Shown here piece after piece: positions 10,501 to 20,900 of a stretch of DNA of 29,845 bases; position 1 is the first letter of the stretch; each line of letters begins with the position of its first letter. The notes under the pieces were generated by a model, which saw only the letters and a program-made list of their open reading frames with translations, ran no database searches and was not told the DNA's origin. This stretch comes from Ectocarpus siliculosus (Eukaryota > Sar > Phaeophyceae > Ectocarpales > Ectocarpaceae): NCBI GenBank assembly GCA_000310025.1, contig FN649758.1, positions 1,916,025 to 1,945,869 of the forward strand. The letters run 5' to 3'. The translations under genes were made by a program, and so were the position numbers.

Positions 10501-11225
10501 CCGATTATTCTCGTTTTTTATCCCCTTGCCTGTCTCTGCACGATCTCCGCTCCTTCTTTGGCTACGAGGGCCTGGCTTCCCGGGTTCCCGATGGCGAGAA
10601 AGTGAGGAAGCACCTTCTTCGCCGTGCCGGGAGAAATATCCCCCTTATTCCCTTGGGCCCTGTTCTCTACTCTCGCTGCCGCCGCCGCCGCTTCCGCCGT
10701 CTCCGCCGTTTCACGGTTGGTTCTGGGTCCTCCCGCTACTACCGCAGCCGCGCCGGTAATCATCGGCCTCGGCGTGGGCGCTTCCGGCTCCTCGGACAAC
10801 GAGTCTTGGGAGTTCCTCGTGCCCCGCTGTCGTGGGAGGGAAGCGGTGCCTCGTCGCACATCGCCGGCGGCAGCGGGATCCGCCACATCGACCGACGTTG
10901 GTTCAGCACCGCGGCTATCCCCATCACTGTTTCTTCTATAGCTCGAGAGAACCGACGATCGGGTTGAGAGGTGGAGCGGTTCTGAACCGATCCCGCTCCG
11001 TGCGCTTCCGCTTTGCGAAGAGTTTCTCGCTTTCCTCCAAGAGTGGGGCTCTTGGCTGCCGTTTTCGGTAGCACTTCTATTGTTCGCGCCCCCACATCCA
11101 CTAGATGGAGAGGTCTCAGGTCTTGTGGTACTGGCGTGCTCTCCACCCGGCGGTTCATGTGGATCGGCCTTTGCCTTGGCTTCGATGGCGGCCAAAATCC
11201 GTCGCACATCGCGATCGTACTTGCC
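7413..11225 (-). CDS. Multi-exon gene for a charged coiled-coil-like protein (gene model)
   Basis: Exon order on the minus strand: 11225-10530, 9762-9682, 9576 to about 9528, 9455-9393 (or longer), 9034-8957, 8846-8795, about 8436-8380, 8225-8064, perhaps 8007-7984, and 7550-7413 with TGA at 7413-7415. The segments share one style: Lys/Glu/Arg/Gln/Ala-rich helix formers such as ARDRFAKVKAANLLLDQ, YEERHTEERKRLRDYL and EASRDRVRAAQLDAA. Introns after 10530, 9682 and 8957 begin with GC (AG/GCAAG) and keep phase 0; those after 8380 (GAG/GTAAGC) and 8064 (CAG/GTGAAA) begin with GT. The first exon is Ser/Ala/Glu-rich and probably disordered. No known domain is recognised; a cytoskeletal or scaffold role would be a guess. 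The joins between 9515 and 9035 and between 8795 and 8436 are unresolved. A decayed gene is the main alternative. The 5' end lies upstream of 11225. Confidence 0.5.
8064..8225 (-). CDS. 54-codon exon of the coiled-coil gene
   Basis: A phase-0 exon between GGCTTCAG (acceptor, ends 8226) and CAG/GTGAAA (donor). The peptide starts GQAEAQKAARDEKRSLEF and includes EYDIDKEQAWRTAW and ends LEKQ. The EYDI...W motif matches the exon at 8795-8846, suggesting a repeated module. The preceding exon ends at 8380 with GAG/GTAAGC, also phase 0, so this join is the best supported GT-AG junction of the gene. Confidence 0.55.
8957..9034 (-). CDS. 26-codon exon of the coiled-coil gene, with a GC donor
   Basis: The exon begins after GGGCAG (ends 9035) and ends at AAG/GCAAGT, the ideal consensus of a GC-AG intron. 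It encodes QAKWQAYEERHTEERKRL followed by RDYLTAVK. The start of the upstream exon at 9576 has the same layout (CAG, then CAA, then the peptide HEERHT), so the two look like duplicated exons. The next exon, from 8846 after CAATTAG, continues in phase 0 and contains DEEYDIMESVRRTW. Confidence 0.5.
9682..9762 (-). CDS. Small 27-codon exon of the coiled-coil gene
   Basis: Exactly 27 codons between CACAG (acceptor, ends 9763) and CAG/GCAAGA (donor). The peptide begins ARDRFAKVKAANLLLDQ and ends DETKKRQ, an amphipathic charged helix. Read-through past the donor stops after eleven codons at TAG. An in-frame ATG at 9777-9775 lies just upstream, so an alternative model starts translation here and drops the 10530-11225 exon. 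Confidence 0.5.
9975..10290 (-). mobile_element. tRNA-derived SINE, family 1, copy 1 (intronic)
   Basis: On the minus strand the element starts with a tRNA-like head: box A TGGCCTAGTTGG (10277-10266) and box B, of which GTTTGAATCCC (10231-10221) is the core. A body of about 220 bp follows, then an A-rich tail seen as T-rich DNA at 9975-9989. Its head, body and tail match the plus-strand copy at 14490-14801 base for base over most of their length. It lies in the longest intron (9763-10529) of the minus-strand coiled-coil gene, in the gene's own orientation. No clear target-site duplication is seen. Confidence 0.85.
10530..11225 (-). CDS. Large 5' exon of the coiled-coil gene
   Basis: 232 codons, open at both ends. 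It follows a strong acceptor, a pyrimidine-rich stretch ending CTCTCCCTCAG at 11226, and begins GKYDRDVRRILAAIEAKAK. The middle is Ser/Thr/Arg/Gly-rich with RS and SD pairs, and an Ala run is encoded by GCC/GCG repeats near 10680. It ends EIVQRQ before CAG/GCAAGG, and the unspliced frame reaches a stop three codons later at 10518. An upstream exon ending at 11412 (CAG/GTAACA, phase 0, reading QERQALPRSKAQ) fits the same frame across a 186-bp intron, but its own 5' border is unclear. Whether this exon belongs to the same gene as the smaller ones rests on the phase match and orientation. Confidence 0.5.
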
Positions 11226-14200
11226 CTGAGGGAGAGTCGCAGGGCGGGAGGCAGGAGAGGAGTTGATATCATCAGCAAGTTTTGTTCCGCAGCATGTTCC
11301 GGGCTGCTTTGCAAGTGTTGAACGCAGCGGTGAAGAGGACAAGCATTTCAAAACAGTTAAAGTGCACTTCTTCCACGTCGCCGTCCTCTAGTTTGGTACA
11401 AATCATGTTACCTGAGCCTTGGATCGAGGCAGTGCTTGTCGTTCTTGGGCTGGGGATGGGCATCGAACCCCATGCAGTGTGGCTTATGTACGCTGGAGCA
11501 CTACTTCCCCCGGAAAACGTTGTGAGACAAGGCAAAAACAGTCAAGTGTCTGACCTGTACGGCCATCGTTTTGGGGGGTCGGAATCCATCCGCGAAGACG
11601 AAGCTGAGAGTCCGCTCTTTGCCCACCAGCGTCCCCAATCTACCGAACGGAAGGGACAGATTTGATCCGGAACAGACCCTGCGGCCAATCCAGTCCACAA
11701 TCGCGCCTGTCCGAGTAGATGGAGAAACGGAGAGGTTTAGGGTTGATTGAACATGAGCTTCGCGACGAAAGCCTCGCTTAAACAATAAGCATGTTCTGGA
11801 CACCGGATATGACCCAATAGGCTTTCTTGTTCGATGAAAGCATTCCTTGAAAAAACAAACTCCGGACCGAGCGTACTGTAGAGCGACGAATAATCGGAAG
11901 TTACGCCGACGGGTGGCAGCAAAAAAAAAGAGGAAAGGAGCGAGAGGATTACTTGTTCGTCCAGCCTACGCCAACCACAAAGAGGGGTGGTTCGCAGCTG
12001 CCAGCACATCACAACAAGCAATCGTTGCTCACCGAGAGCGACGCGGGTGTAGTCGTGGTCGACCCCCGCCGTATGCCCAACCCGGGCCGAGGATATCGAC
12101 ACCGCCGGGGCCAGGAGTGAGCGCTGCGGCGGCGCGCGTTGGATTACGCTGAACGCTCGGGCAAACCTGCATCAGGCACTCGTTATTAGGACTGCTTTGT
12201 ACACGTCGAGAGCAAGGCAGCGGTTCATGTAGTCGGCTTGCACCAACTATCGTGCAGGGTGCTAAGGGAGCTACCGCGGTGGTGATGCTCGAATAATAGG
12301 GGGTTGGCACACTTTCCTGCTATGAAGTTTCCTCCGTAATCATGATTCAAAGGCAGGATGCACACTCGCCCATACGCAAGCGTCCTTGATTGGAAGTCCT
12401 GTAATGACTCCGGGATAGACCACCGAATGGGCCGCAAGCACTGCAGCAGCCGGTGGAAAAGTTGACGTACTCCTCACTCAACTTATTCCAGCATTATAGC
12501 TCATGTGACGAGGACGACACAAGGCCAAGATATCCATTCTCGGCAGTGCGGAGCTAACCTAATACAGCCCCTCCTGGGAAACGCCAACAAAGCACACACA
12601 AACACGTTTCCGTGGCCTCACTTGGGGTCCATCACGAAGACGCACCGCCTGTGTCCCGTCCACGTTCCTTCGCGAACTGACCTGGATATGTATGTCACCG
12701 TTCCGAGCTTGTCGGTGTCGAACGGACCCGACCAAGGGCGAAAGGGTGGTCGTTCGCCACGGAAAGAAATAAAGCAGAACGCAATCAGAAGGTGAAGAAA
12801 ATCTTCGCGTCCGACGAAAACGTGGACAAGTGCCGCGACCGTCTAACTTTTCATCTGTTTTTCTCCGGTGGGCTCAAGCACAATTCATTCATCACTTTCC
12901 ATCTCATGCGGCATAGATATATAGCTTTGATGGCTTTGGTTAAGGAGAAACATTTCTTTGCAGTGCTGTGAAAAGAGGGGGTCGCGCTTCACGGACGTTG
13001 ACGGGATGTGGCCTGTCTTAATGGTCATACTACGCAGGCACCTTTGGTGGTTCTCTCTCTATTTGTTGACAAGGAGAAGGCTCTTACGGGTATCGGGAAG
13101 CCAACCGGCTATCGGCAAGTCGATGGTCGTCTTCAGAAACTTCTGTGCGTGTTTTCACAGGTGCTCTGCGTCCACCACATCAGCTCAAGTGCCACAAGTC
13201 CATTGGAAAATGTTTTTTAGTTTGTTCTCCACCATTTTCTTTGTGGTTCCACCATTGACGTGGGCGTGGTGGGATTTGAACTCGGATTTGCTCCATCAAG
13301 AAGTTACGGAACGTCCTCGACGGCCGTTGGGCAGATGAGACATTTTTTGAGTTCACCTCCACAGTGTCGAGCGGACGCCTTCTGAGACATATCCTACTAT
13401 TGAACACTACAAAAACGTCCCTCCATGCCCCGTAATGCCTCCTGTGGGGTTGTATCGGGTCTCCTTTGGGACTAACTTTGCCCAGTGTATCGAAGATCAC
13501 ACGAAGAGGCCCTCCACGCAGTGTTCTCGGCAATATATTCGGTGTCGTACATAGACAGCGTCCATTCTACAGCACCACCATCGTGTGTGGGCATGAGCAT
13601 TGCATGACAAGCAAGGACGCACGGTGTGAAGTTCTGCAATCTATGTAGCAGTGCATGTTCCCGCGACCGACTGCGTTTGACCCATGTCGTGAGGACGACA
13701 AAAAAAAAAAACGGACAGTATGTCGTGGGGGTTCCTGCACCTCAGGGCCAGTTGCTTCGCACGATGATTTTCCTTGAGGCTACAGTACCAGCGGTAAAAT
13801 GTTTGCGTATGCCTTTACGACGATCCTTCGCGCCTGAATATCGAAAGCACCTCTGTATAGCGTATGCATACTGTGCCTGTGTGAAATAGTCTACCAAGGA
13901 AATTCGTTCCATGCCATGACTGCATCATACGTCCATAGTACTTGTCAGTTCACAACGTTGTCTCCCTCAAAGTCCATCACCACTCAGGATGAAAAGAGTG
14001 CAGGCAGTCACGACACAGCGCACACTAATCAACTTGCCGTCGAAGGGCATCCAGCCCGTCGTCAAACCGCGAACGAACACACGTGGCCAAAACGCCTGTT
14101 TCTGGTATGTAATATTACGGCGACATTACATGTACATGGACACACTCGATTCAATGCACGTGCAGTTCAGCACCGCCGCCGATTAGAGCCCGCGGCGCGA

Positions 14201-14489
14201 TTAGCCGACGAGGCAACAACAAGAGACGATTCCTACCCAAACACGTTTCTCACGTACCTTCTCGATTGTCGCTCCTCTCCCCGACGCAAGGACCTCTTCC
14301 GCGCATAACACCAGTGCTCGCCACACCCTTTGGTACTTGGATTTGCTGGAACGATTTTGCTTGGCGCACGCGGAGATAAGATCCATCCACCTCCCCGTCT
14401 ACCCCGGGCGTGATGCTGGAAGAAGAACTATGCTGGTGCATTCGGTCTGGTGTTCAGATTTATTGCCGGCTAGACACGGGAGCTGTAGG
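11226..14489. other. Intergenic or upstream region, no firm gene
   Basis: The first ~200 bp probably hold an intron and an upstream exon of the minus-strand coiled-coil gene (exon end at 11412). A GTG-started minus frame at 11737-12102 reads fairly protein-like at its end but has no other support. A short stretch near 12760-12850 reads as charged peptide in one plus frame. A run of A lies near 13700. A box B-like GAGTTCAAATCCC occurs on the minus strand near 13275, but no clear box A partners it. Confidence 0.35.
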
Positions 14490-14801
14490 CCGGTCACCCC
14501 GGTGGTCTAGTTGGTGTCCTCGAAACCGTCTAGAGGTCAGGTCAGGGGTCCGAATCCCGGCGTAAGCGAGCTTTTCGTGCAAAGTGAGTTTTTCTCTCGC
14601 TTCCGCTCCTCCTGGCCTATTCAGTGGATAGCGCTGGTTCGTGCGTACACAGAGGGAAGAGAGTGCTGAACTCTTCTCGCATTAAAAATCGAAGGCAAAG
14701 TACCGTAGGAGGGGAGGCTCTTCTGTGTGACCACGGGTTGTAGTAAAACGGCATTAGTGCTGTGAGCGCTGATTTTGAAGTCAAGCCCAAAAAAAAAAAA
14801 A
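14490..14801 (+). mobile_element. tRNA-derived SINE, family 1, copy 2
   Basis: Full element in plus orientation: box A TGGTCTAGTTGG at 14503-14514, box B GGTCCGAATCC at 14547-14557, body to 14788, and a tail of 13 A at 14789-14801. The spacing between boxes is that of a tRNA. The heptamer AGACACG lies just after the tail (14801-14807) and again at 14472-14478, about 12 bp before the shared homology begins; it is only a candidate target-site duplication. The match to copy 1 at 9975-10290 covers head, body and tail. Confidence 0.88.
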
Positions 14802-16752
14802 GACACGCACGCGCGCGCGGAGAGATGTTGTTGTTGGTGTTGTTGTCTTCTGTCTTCACATGTATTGCGTGCTGAAGATTTCCGACGCACCGTGTGGTTT
14901 GATTTTGCACGATGCCCGAGATTCCACGCTACTCCGGCCTCCCCAGCAGAGAGATCTCCAGTCAACAGGGGAGAGTGATGATTTCTGTGAACATGCATAA
15001 GCATACGACAGATGACGGATGTCGACGACGCACGACGCACGAGAGCGAAAGAACGCGGAGGGGCAAATGCCGGTTCGCAACTTACGAAACGTAGGAGACT
15101 CGACTCTCGACTCGGGGATGGATGCGATTTTTTTTTTTGCTATACTTTTTTTTTTTGCAACTCGCCGCTTCTGGCTTCTGGCTTCTGCTTCCCTGAGACG
15201 GCTCGGTTCCCACAGGCGCACAGGTTTCTACAACACACAGGGCGTCTGCTGTTTTGCTTTTTGGTGAGAGTTTAAGAGATATAAGAGATTGGAGCGGAAT
15301 AAACATGCCCCGAGCTCACTAGATTGAATCTAGCATGTGGGGGTTGAGGTGTCTGTGTGTGTCAACGACTTTACATGCTGGCCCTTTGAATGTGGCTGCT
15401 GGCCCCTTCGTACAAGCGAACATCCTGTTTGGTTGTTGGTGCCATATATTGTTGGCTTCTTGGGTGCCATGCCCCCCCCCCCAGCAGCAGCCCAGCTGAG
15501 TTTTAAAGCCTGCGTGACGCTCGAACACGAGGCTAGAAGTCCCCCACTTCGGACACTCATGTCTCACACGAATCCTTGTGCGTTGGGTGGTGGGTCTGCT
15601 GTCTGCTGCTGCTACGCGGTTCCGGTGTCTCCGCGTGTGCAAATTTCCAGGCCGGAGCTGAGCGCCACACAACGGCGAGAAGGACAGACGGCTCTCCCGT
15701 GCATGGCTCGTCTGGAGCGTGCGCCCCCCACTTTGTCCACTGCGGCGTGAAGGGAGCACATCGAGCCGGAGCCGGCTGCGGTGGGGTGGACTCTTACACC
15801 GGGGGTAAGCGGCGGAAACCGGTGCGACGGTGCGACACACGTGCGGCTGCTGCACTTTCCTTTTCAAGAGGTCGGTTGAACATCACAGCAAGCAGCGGCC
15901 GCCCCCCCCTTGTTGTTGTAGCGGCACAAAATACACCACGACATGATCAGAGCCGATGCTGTTGGAATTTTCCCCTGGGTGACTGCCGTTGCTTCCTTCA
16001 GCGCTTGTTCCCTGCCAGTTTGTTTGTCCATCAGCCGAGTTTACCGGCATGCGCAACGGTCATCATCAATGCGGAGAAGTTTGCGGAGAAAGTCGTCCAA
16101 TGATGTGTGGGAGAGGCCAAGTCTGGGAACGCTGCAAAGCAGCACTGTTGAAATATTGCCGAACACCCAAAGAGAGACTCACCCGCTGGAGGCAAAAGTC
16201 GGTTGGGCGGCGACGTGTTGAACTATTTACGGAAAGGGTTGACGGGGGACACCTGCTGAATACCGCAGACTCCTAACGAATACTGTAGGAGTACAATATT
16301 GTTGTTGGCCCTGACAAACCAGTGATACCAGCCGGAACAAAAACGGCTTTCACCCGTTAGTACTTTATCATATTACAGGCGAAACTTCGGTCTTGACAAG
16401 AGATCGGTAATTTGGTTAGGAAAAAGATGTCCGAGGGAGTGTGGTGTGGCTCGCGCATTTAGTTCGGAAAAAGAGGCCGTTCGACTGACTTGGTCCACAA
16501 TATCTGCTCGTATCGACAGACTGCGAGGCCGTGTTTGTCTTGTCTCCACATCTCCACATGATGGTATGCTACCTTACCCGAAGTTTATAGTACCTGTAGT
16601 TCCGATCTCGTTAGCTCAGCACTCATGTGCTGTAATCCGTGCTATTCCATCTGATGCCAACGCGCTCCATAGTCAAAGCCTTACAGTCAGTACCACCCAC
16701 AAGAGGTACATATTTTGCATATGTATGCATACCCGCACGAGCATGTTGTATG
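14802..16752. other. Intergenic, no convincing gene
   Basis: Contains a CG-alternating stretch after the SINE tail, a GTT/GTC-rich patch near 14825-14850, two runs of ten or more T at 15128-15160, and TCTGGCT tandem repeats near 15170-15190. Overlapping frames of 137 to 182 codons lie on both strands at 15319-16103. None shows a recognisable motif or a consistent coding bias, so no CDS is called. Confidence 0.35.
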
Positions 16753-16924
16753 CATGGTACGTTGTTGTTGTTGTTGTTGTTTTCACATCAAAAACCGTTC
16801 CGTTCTCTCTACCCAGTACCTTCTTCTGTCCGTACAAGTCGAACACTTTTGACGCGGTCGATTCCCGTGGTCACAGGCTAACTTAACCAAAAAAGATATA
16901 CGAAAATAAAATGGACCATGGTAC
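16753..16924 (-). mobile_element. SINE-like element, family 2, 5'-truncated copy with target-site duplication
   Basis: In minus orientation the copy begins inside the box B-like region at 16916 and ends in a (CAA)n tail, seen as GTT repeats at 16761-16780. It is flanked by the direct repeat CATGGTAC at 16753-16760 and 16917-16924, directly abutting tail and truncation point, as expected for a target-site duplication from reverse transcription. The body aligns with 4330-4460 and 27540-27680. The 5' truncation explains the missing box A. Confidence 0.8.
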
Positions 16925-16972
16925 GCATAAGTGAAATCTGATGACCATGGTACGCATAAGTGAAATCTGATG
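16915..16972. repeat. 29-bp perfect tandem duplication
   Basis: The unit beginning ACCATGGTACGCATAAG is present twice, at 16915-16943 and 16944-16972, with no mismatch seen. The first unit begins at the SINE end and includes the right-hand target-site duplication, so the duplication probably followed the insertion. Confidence 0.85.
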
Positions 16973-17037
16973 TCAAACGCAATTGCATAGACTGCTGTAT
17001 CAAATGCAGAGATATGGATGGCACCGGAAAGACTGAC

Positions 17038-17182
17038 CTCGCAGCAAGCGATGTGTCGGACGAAGGACAAATAGAGAAGCATGTCCAGCCCACACACCCA
17101 CTCCCTTCCGCGAAGTGAAGAAAAATGTAGCCAATGCACGATCGAAGATCGCCAATCAGCACCATAAAAATTGCACAATATC
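17038..17182 (-). CDS. Candidate hydrophobic exon, unrecognised
   Basis: The stretch lies between an acceptor-like GACTGTAG (ends 17183) and a consensus donor GAG/GTCAGT (from 17037). One open frame reads GYCAIFMVLIGDLRSCIG followed by YIFLHF, which could be a membrane segment. Other frames across it are also open, and the neighbouring exons are not resolved. It might belong to a minus-strand gene divergent from the large plus-strand gene that starts at 17936. Treat it as a lead only. Confidence 0.22.
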
Positions 17183-17935
17183 CTACAGTCATCGGTTGAG
17201 GCATACTTGTAGCAGTATTTGACGGTGAATAATACAAGGCCACCGTTTGTTTCCAAAGCTCGACTGCTCCGCAGGAGAAACAGTGCCGAAGCAGACGACG
17301 TTCTCATCTAGCGCTTTTCGAGCACGTTTGATCGACCGGCAACAGCAGACCTTGCTGGTAGTGGAGCGATGTATGTAGTCGGTCTTAAGGACGTTTGACA
17401 TACCCTCGTTACTAACCGCGGTTACATCTCCAAGAATAGCGGAGAAACCCATGTAGTGGCGGCACGATTCAACGATTAAAACCCCTGGCGTGCACGGGTG
17501 CTAGGAGAACGCGCGTGCTCTGGCAATGCTTTCTTCTTCCATGTGGGCATATTTACACCACTTCCTCCTAGACCTACGAAAACGGCCTGCATGTGTTAGC
17601 TGGCGATGAAAGCCCTTTCACCGCTAAGATGAAAGAAGGTGTACTCTTTCCGACTTGTACACAGTCCAACCCCACGTAACTCACCCCTTTCCGTCCCCGG
17701 CTCGTGGGTGCCTTGCGTGGACCATCAGGCGGGCGCGCTGCCTGCACTGCATCACCGCCTGTCCCTTTCCCGCGTCGTCGTCCCGAGGGTGCACGGCCGC
17801 GTCATTTGGGGCACTCGCAGCAGCAGCAGCAGCAGCGGCGGCAGCAGTTGCAACAACAGCAGGGCGACGCCGCCACTAGATCGCAAGAAAGCTCGGGTTC
17901 TGATTTCGGTTCACCGCTGGTGGAACACTGCACCC
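17183..17935. promoter_or_regulatory. Upstream region and leader of the low-complexity gene
   Basis: No TATA box stands out. The frame of the gene below is open back to 17639, but only from a GTG and with no ATG, so this part is probably 5' UTR or an upstream exon. A CAG/CGG-rich patch at about 17818-17865 would lie in the leader. Confidence 0.3.
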
Positions 17936-20900
17936 ATGGCCAAGCGCTCGAAGAAAAAGGGCAGATCTAAACGCGGAAGGGGCGGGGAAAAGGGCGCGGC
18001 GAGCGGTGCGGGCGGTAGCGGGGGCGGCGATCCGACGCTACCCGCTGCGGGGTCCACCGAGGGCGGGGGCAATAACGGCGGGGCAACGACGGCCGACTTC
18101 GCATCCGGAGAGGGCATGCGAAGCCTAGGCGGCGCGGGCGAGAATACGGACGCGGACCAGTTAGTTGCGCCTGACTGTGATAGTGAAGGTAGTGATAGTG
18201 GTGCTGTGCCCTGTGGTGCTCCGCCTGTTGTCGTAGAGAGCGCGATTTCTCTCCCCGGGTTGGCGGCGGGCTCGGAAGCTGTGGCTATGGCCCAAGACCG
18301 GGACGGTTCTCCTCCCGCCGCAGCCCTTGCTGGCGGCTCAGAGGCGGCCACGGCTGCTGCCGGTGTGTCGCAGCAAGACCTGGATAGCCCTATGGTCGAC
18401 GAGATGGACGCGTGGATAGCCGATGACCACGACAGCAGTGTGGTGCGGGCAGAAGGAAGCGGCCCTCTTGGCCCTCCGGAAGGAGAAGAAGAAGATGGCG
18501 CTGTGGTCTATGAGGGTGGCGGACGCATGGCTTCTGAAGCAAGAGACGGGCCGGGCGCGGCAGATTCGACCCCGCCATCGTCTCCGACTGCATCGGCGGC
18601 GCTTGCAGACGACAACGAGGACGGGATGGGGGAGACGCCGAATCCAACCAAGGCAGTCCTGCCAGAAGAAGCGAAGGTTGTGGGCGTGGCCGCGAGCTCC
18701 GGAGCTGGAGTAGAAACTCCGCCGCGAGTCGAGGCACTACCAGCCATGGAAACAGCGCGGGAAATGGCCGGGGAAGCGAGAGTACGACAGGAAGAGGAGA
18801 GCGTAGAGCGACCGGGGACGGCATGCAGCGTAACGGACGCGCCGCCGCCCTTCGACACAGGCCCCGAGCATGATCCGAGTGCTATCGAGGAGGTGCGGTT
18901 CGGAGCGCCTACCGATGGTGTTCCCACCGACGGGGAGTCGGCGGGGGCGGTAACGTTGACGACGACGCCGGTTTTGGAAGCGGGGTTGGGCGGAAACGCC
19001 GAGGAGGACGCCGCTTTGGCGGCGGTAGGAAAGCCCGTGTCGGAAGGCGCCACCCCGGTTGTAGAGAGGGTAGACCAAGCGGCCACGGAGACTTTGGCAG
19101 CAACACCAACACCAACACCAGCATCTGCAGCGGCAGCACCATCTGCAGCGACAGCAGCATTAGCAGCAACACCAACGTTAGCAGCATCAGCAGCATCTGC
19201 ATCAGCAGCAGCATCTGCATCAGCAGCATCACCTATGCCGCCAGCATCACCTTCAGAATCCTTCGGCGTGGCCGCCACGGACGATGGCGCAGCGCTCCGC
19301 GCAGCAGAGCCGGGCAGCCTGGAGGGTAGCTCGGAGCCCCCCCCGCCGCCGGCATTCGCATCGGTGAGGAACGAGGAGGCGACGTTGACTCTTCCGGCGA
19401 GCCCCACCACGTCGGCGGACATCAACAACAACACGGCAGCATGCCCCGAGCAAGGCGTAGAGGTTGTAGTACGAGATTCGGCGTTAGCGGCGGTGGCCGA
19501 GGGGGCGGCATCGCAGACACCGCTGCTGCGGCCGCCGCCGCCGCCGCTGAATAGCGTAACCGGCGGTGGTGACACCGGCAGAGAGAAGGCGACAGCGGCA
19601 AAGGCGGCGGCGGCATCGGCGAGGGCGGCGGCTCTCTTGGCGTCCGCACAGGCGGCATCGGCAGGTAGGTGCTGTTTTTGAAACGCTCGCTTGGTGGTGG
19701 TGTGTGGCTCTTGTGTCGGCGGCGGCTGCTGCTGTTGTTGTTGTTCCTCGCTGAAATTGTCGGTATTGGCGGTTCTAGTGTGCGGTTTGTGTTGGGGGAT
19801 GAATTTGCGTGCCCACGACAAGGTTTGGTGTTTTTGAATCCTCCTGAGCGTGAAAACTCGACCCGCCCCGTTGGCTGCGAGCCTCTACGGCAGCATCCCA
19901 AGAACACTCTCAACCAACGGCCCCCCAAGCTGTTTCAAAGCGATATATTTTGCTGTGGCACACACAAGAGGAGTTGCCACGAAGCGCCGCAGAAACATCT
20001 CGAATGGCCCGGCATCGGTACACTGGCACGTATCTCCAGCATGCTTCCTCTCTCTGTAAATCGTCTTTTTGCCCTTCTTCCAACCCAGCACCGTTGCCCG
20101 CTCGCACTCTTCTCAATACCTCGACCTTTGGAGTAATTCGCGCATCATTCAAAAATGCCGAGACGCGTGTTCTTTTCGCTCGGCATATGCTTAGGTTTGT
20201 ACTCTTGTTTCGTATTCCGCGGGTATATGGACTTGCACTGTCCTAGGACCTGGGGACCAGATAGAGACTGCATGCCCTCAACAGCAGTAACCCAACCCCA
20301 TCCCCTGCCCTCCGCCCCCCCCTCACCTTTTCGCTTTTGTCAGCCGAAGTAGCAGCGGCTGCCGTGGCGGAAGCGGAGGCAGCGCTGGAAGCCGTTGCAG
20401 GGCCAAAGGCGAAGGGGGGTGTAGAAACAACCGCCGCTGAATCAGCGGCGCCCCGTTCGGAGACCGCCAGGGCCGACGAAGACCTGGTCATGACCAAAGC
20501 AGCTCAGGTCGGTGCCGATAAGGTTGGAGTGCAGGCGGTTTTCGGGGGCGACGCGGTATCGACGGTGGGGCCGGCGCCGGGTTCAGTGGAGCCGCCAGCC
20601 ATGCCCGACTCCGTCCTTGCGGCGGCGGCGACGCCTGTTAAAGTAGTGGACGAGCCAAGCGGAATTGAGGCGGGTGTGGTCTCGCCAATCGCCGAAGCAG
20701 CGGTGGCGGCGGCGGCGGCGGCCACGTCAGCAGCGTCGGAGAGTAGCTCTCATGACGTTGCAGCGCAACCATTAGGAGAAGGAGGGGCAGGAGAGGCTTC
20801 GGCGACACGCGCTTCGGTGGACGGCGCTAATGCCGATCCTCCGGTGGCCGCACCTCTGCCCCCCGTGTTCTCGGATGGTTCAGGCGGTTCGGAGTCGGAC

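Noticed and set aside
13255-13330. Minus-strand GAGTTCAAATCCCACCA resembling a tRNA 3' end
   Set aside because: The T-stem does not pair and the best box A candidate is poor; too weak to call a tRNA or SINE.
15319-16103. Overlapping frames of 137-182 codons on both strands
   Set aside because: No consistent frame, motif or splice-site support.
18508-19821. 437-codon minus-strand frame
   Set aside because: Shadow of exon 1 of the low-complexity gene: repetitive GC-rich codons keep the opposite strand open, and it has no splice or start support.
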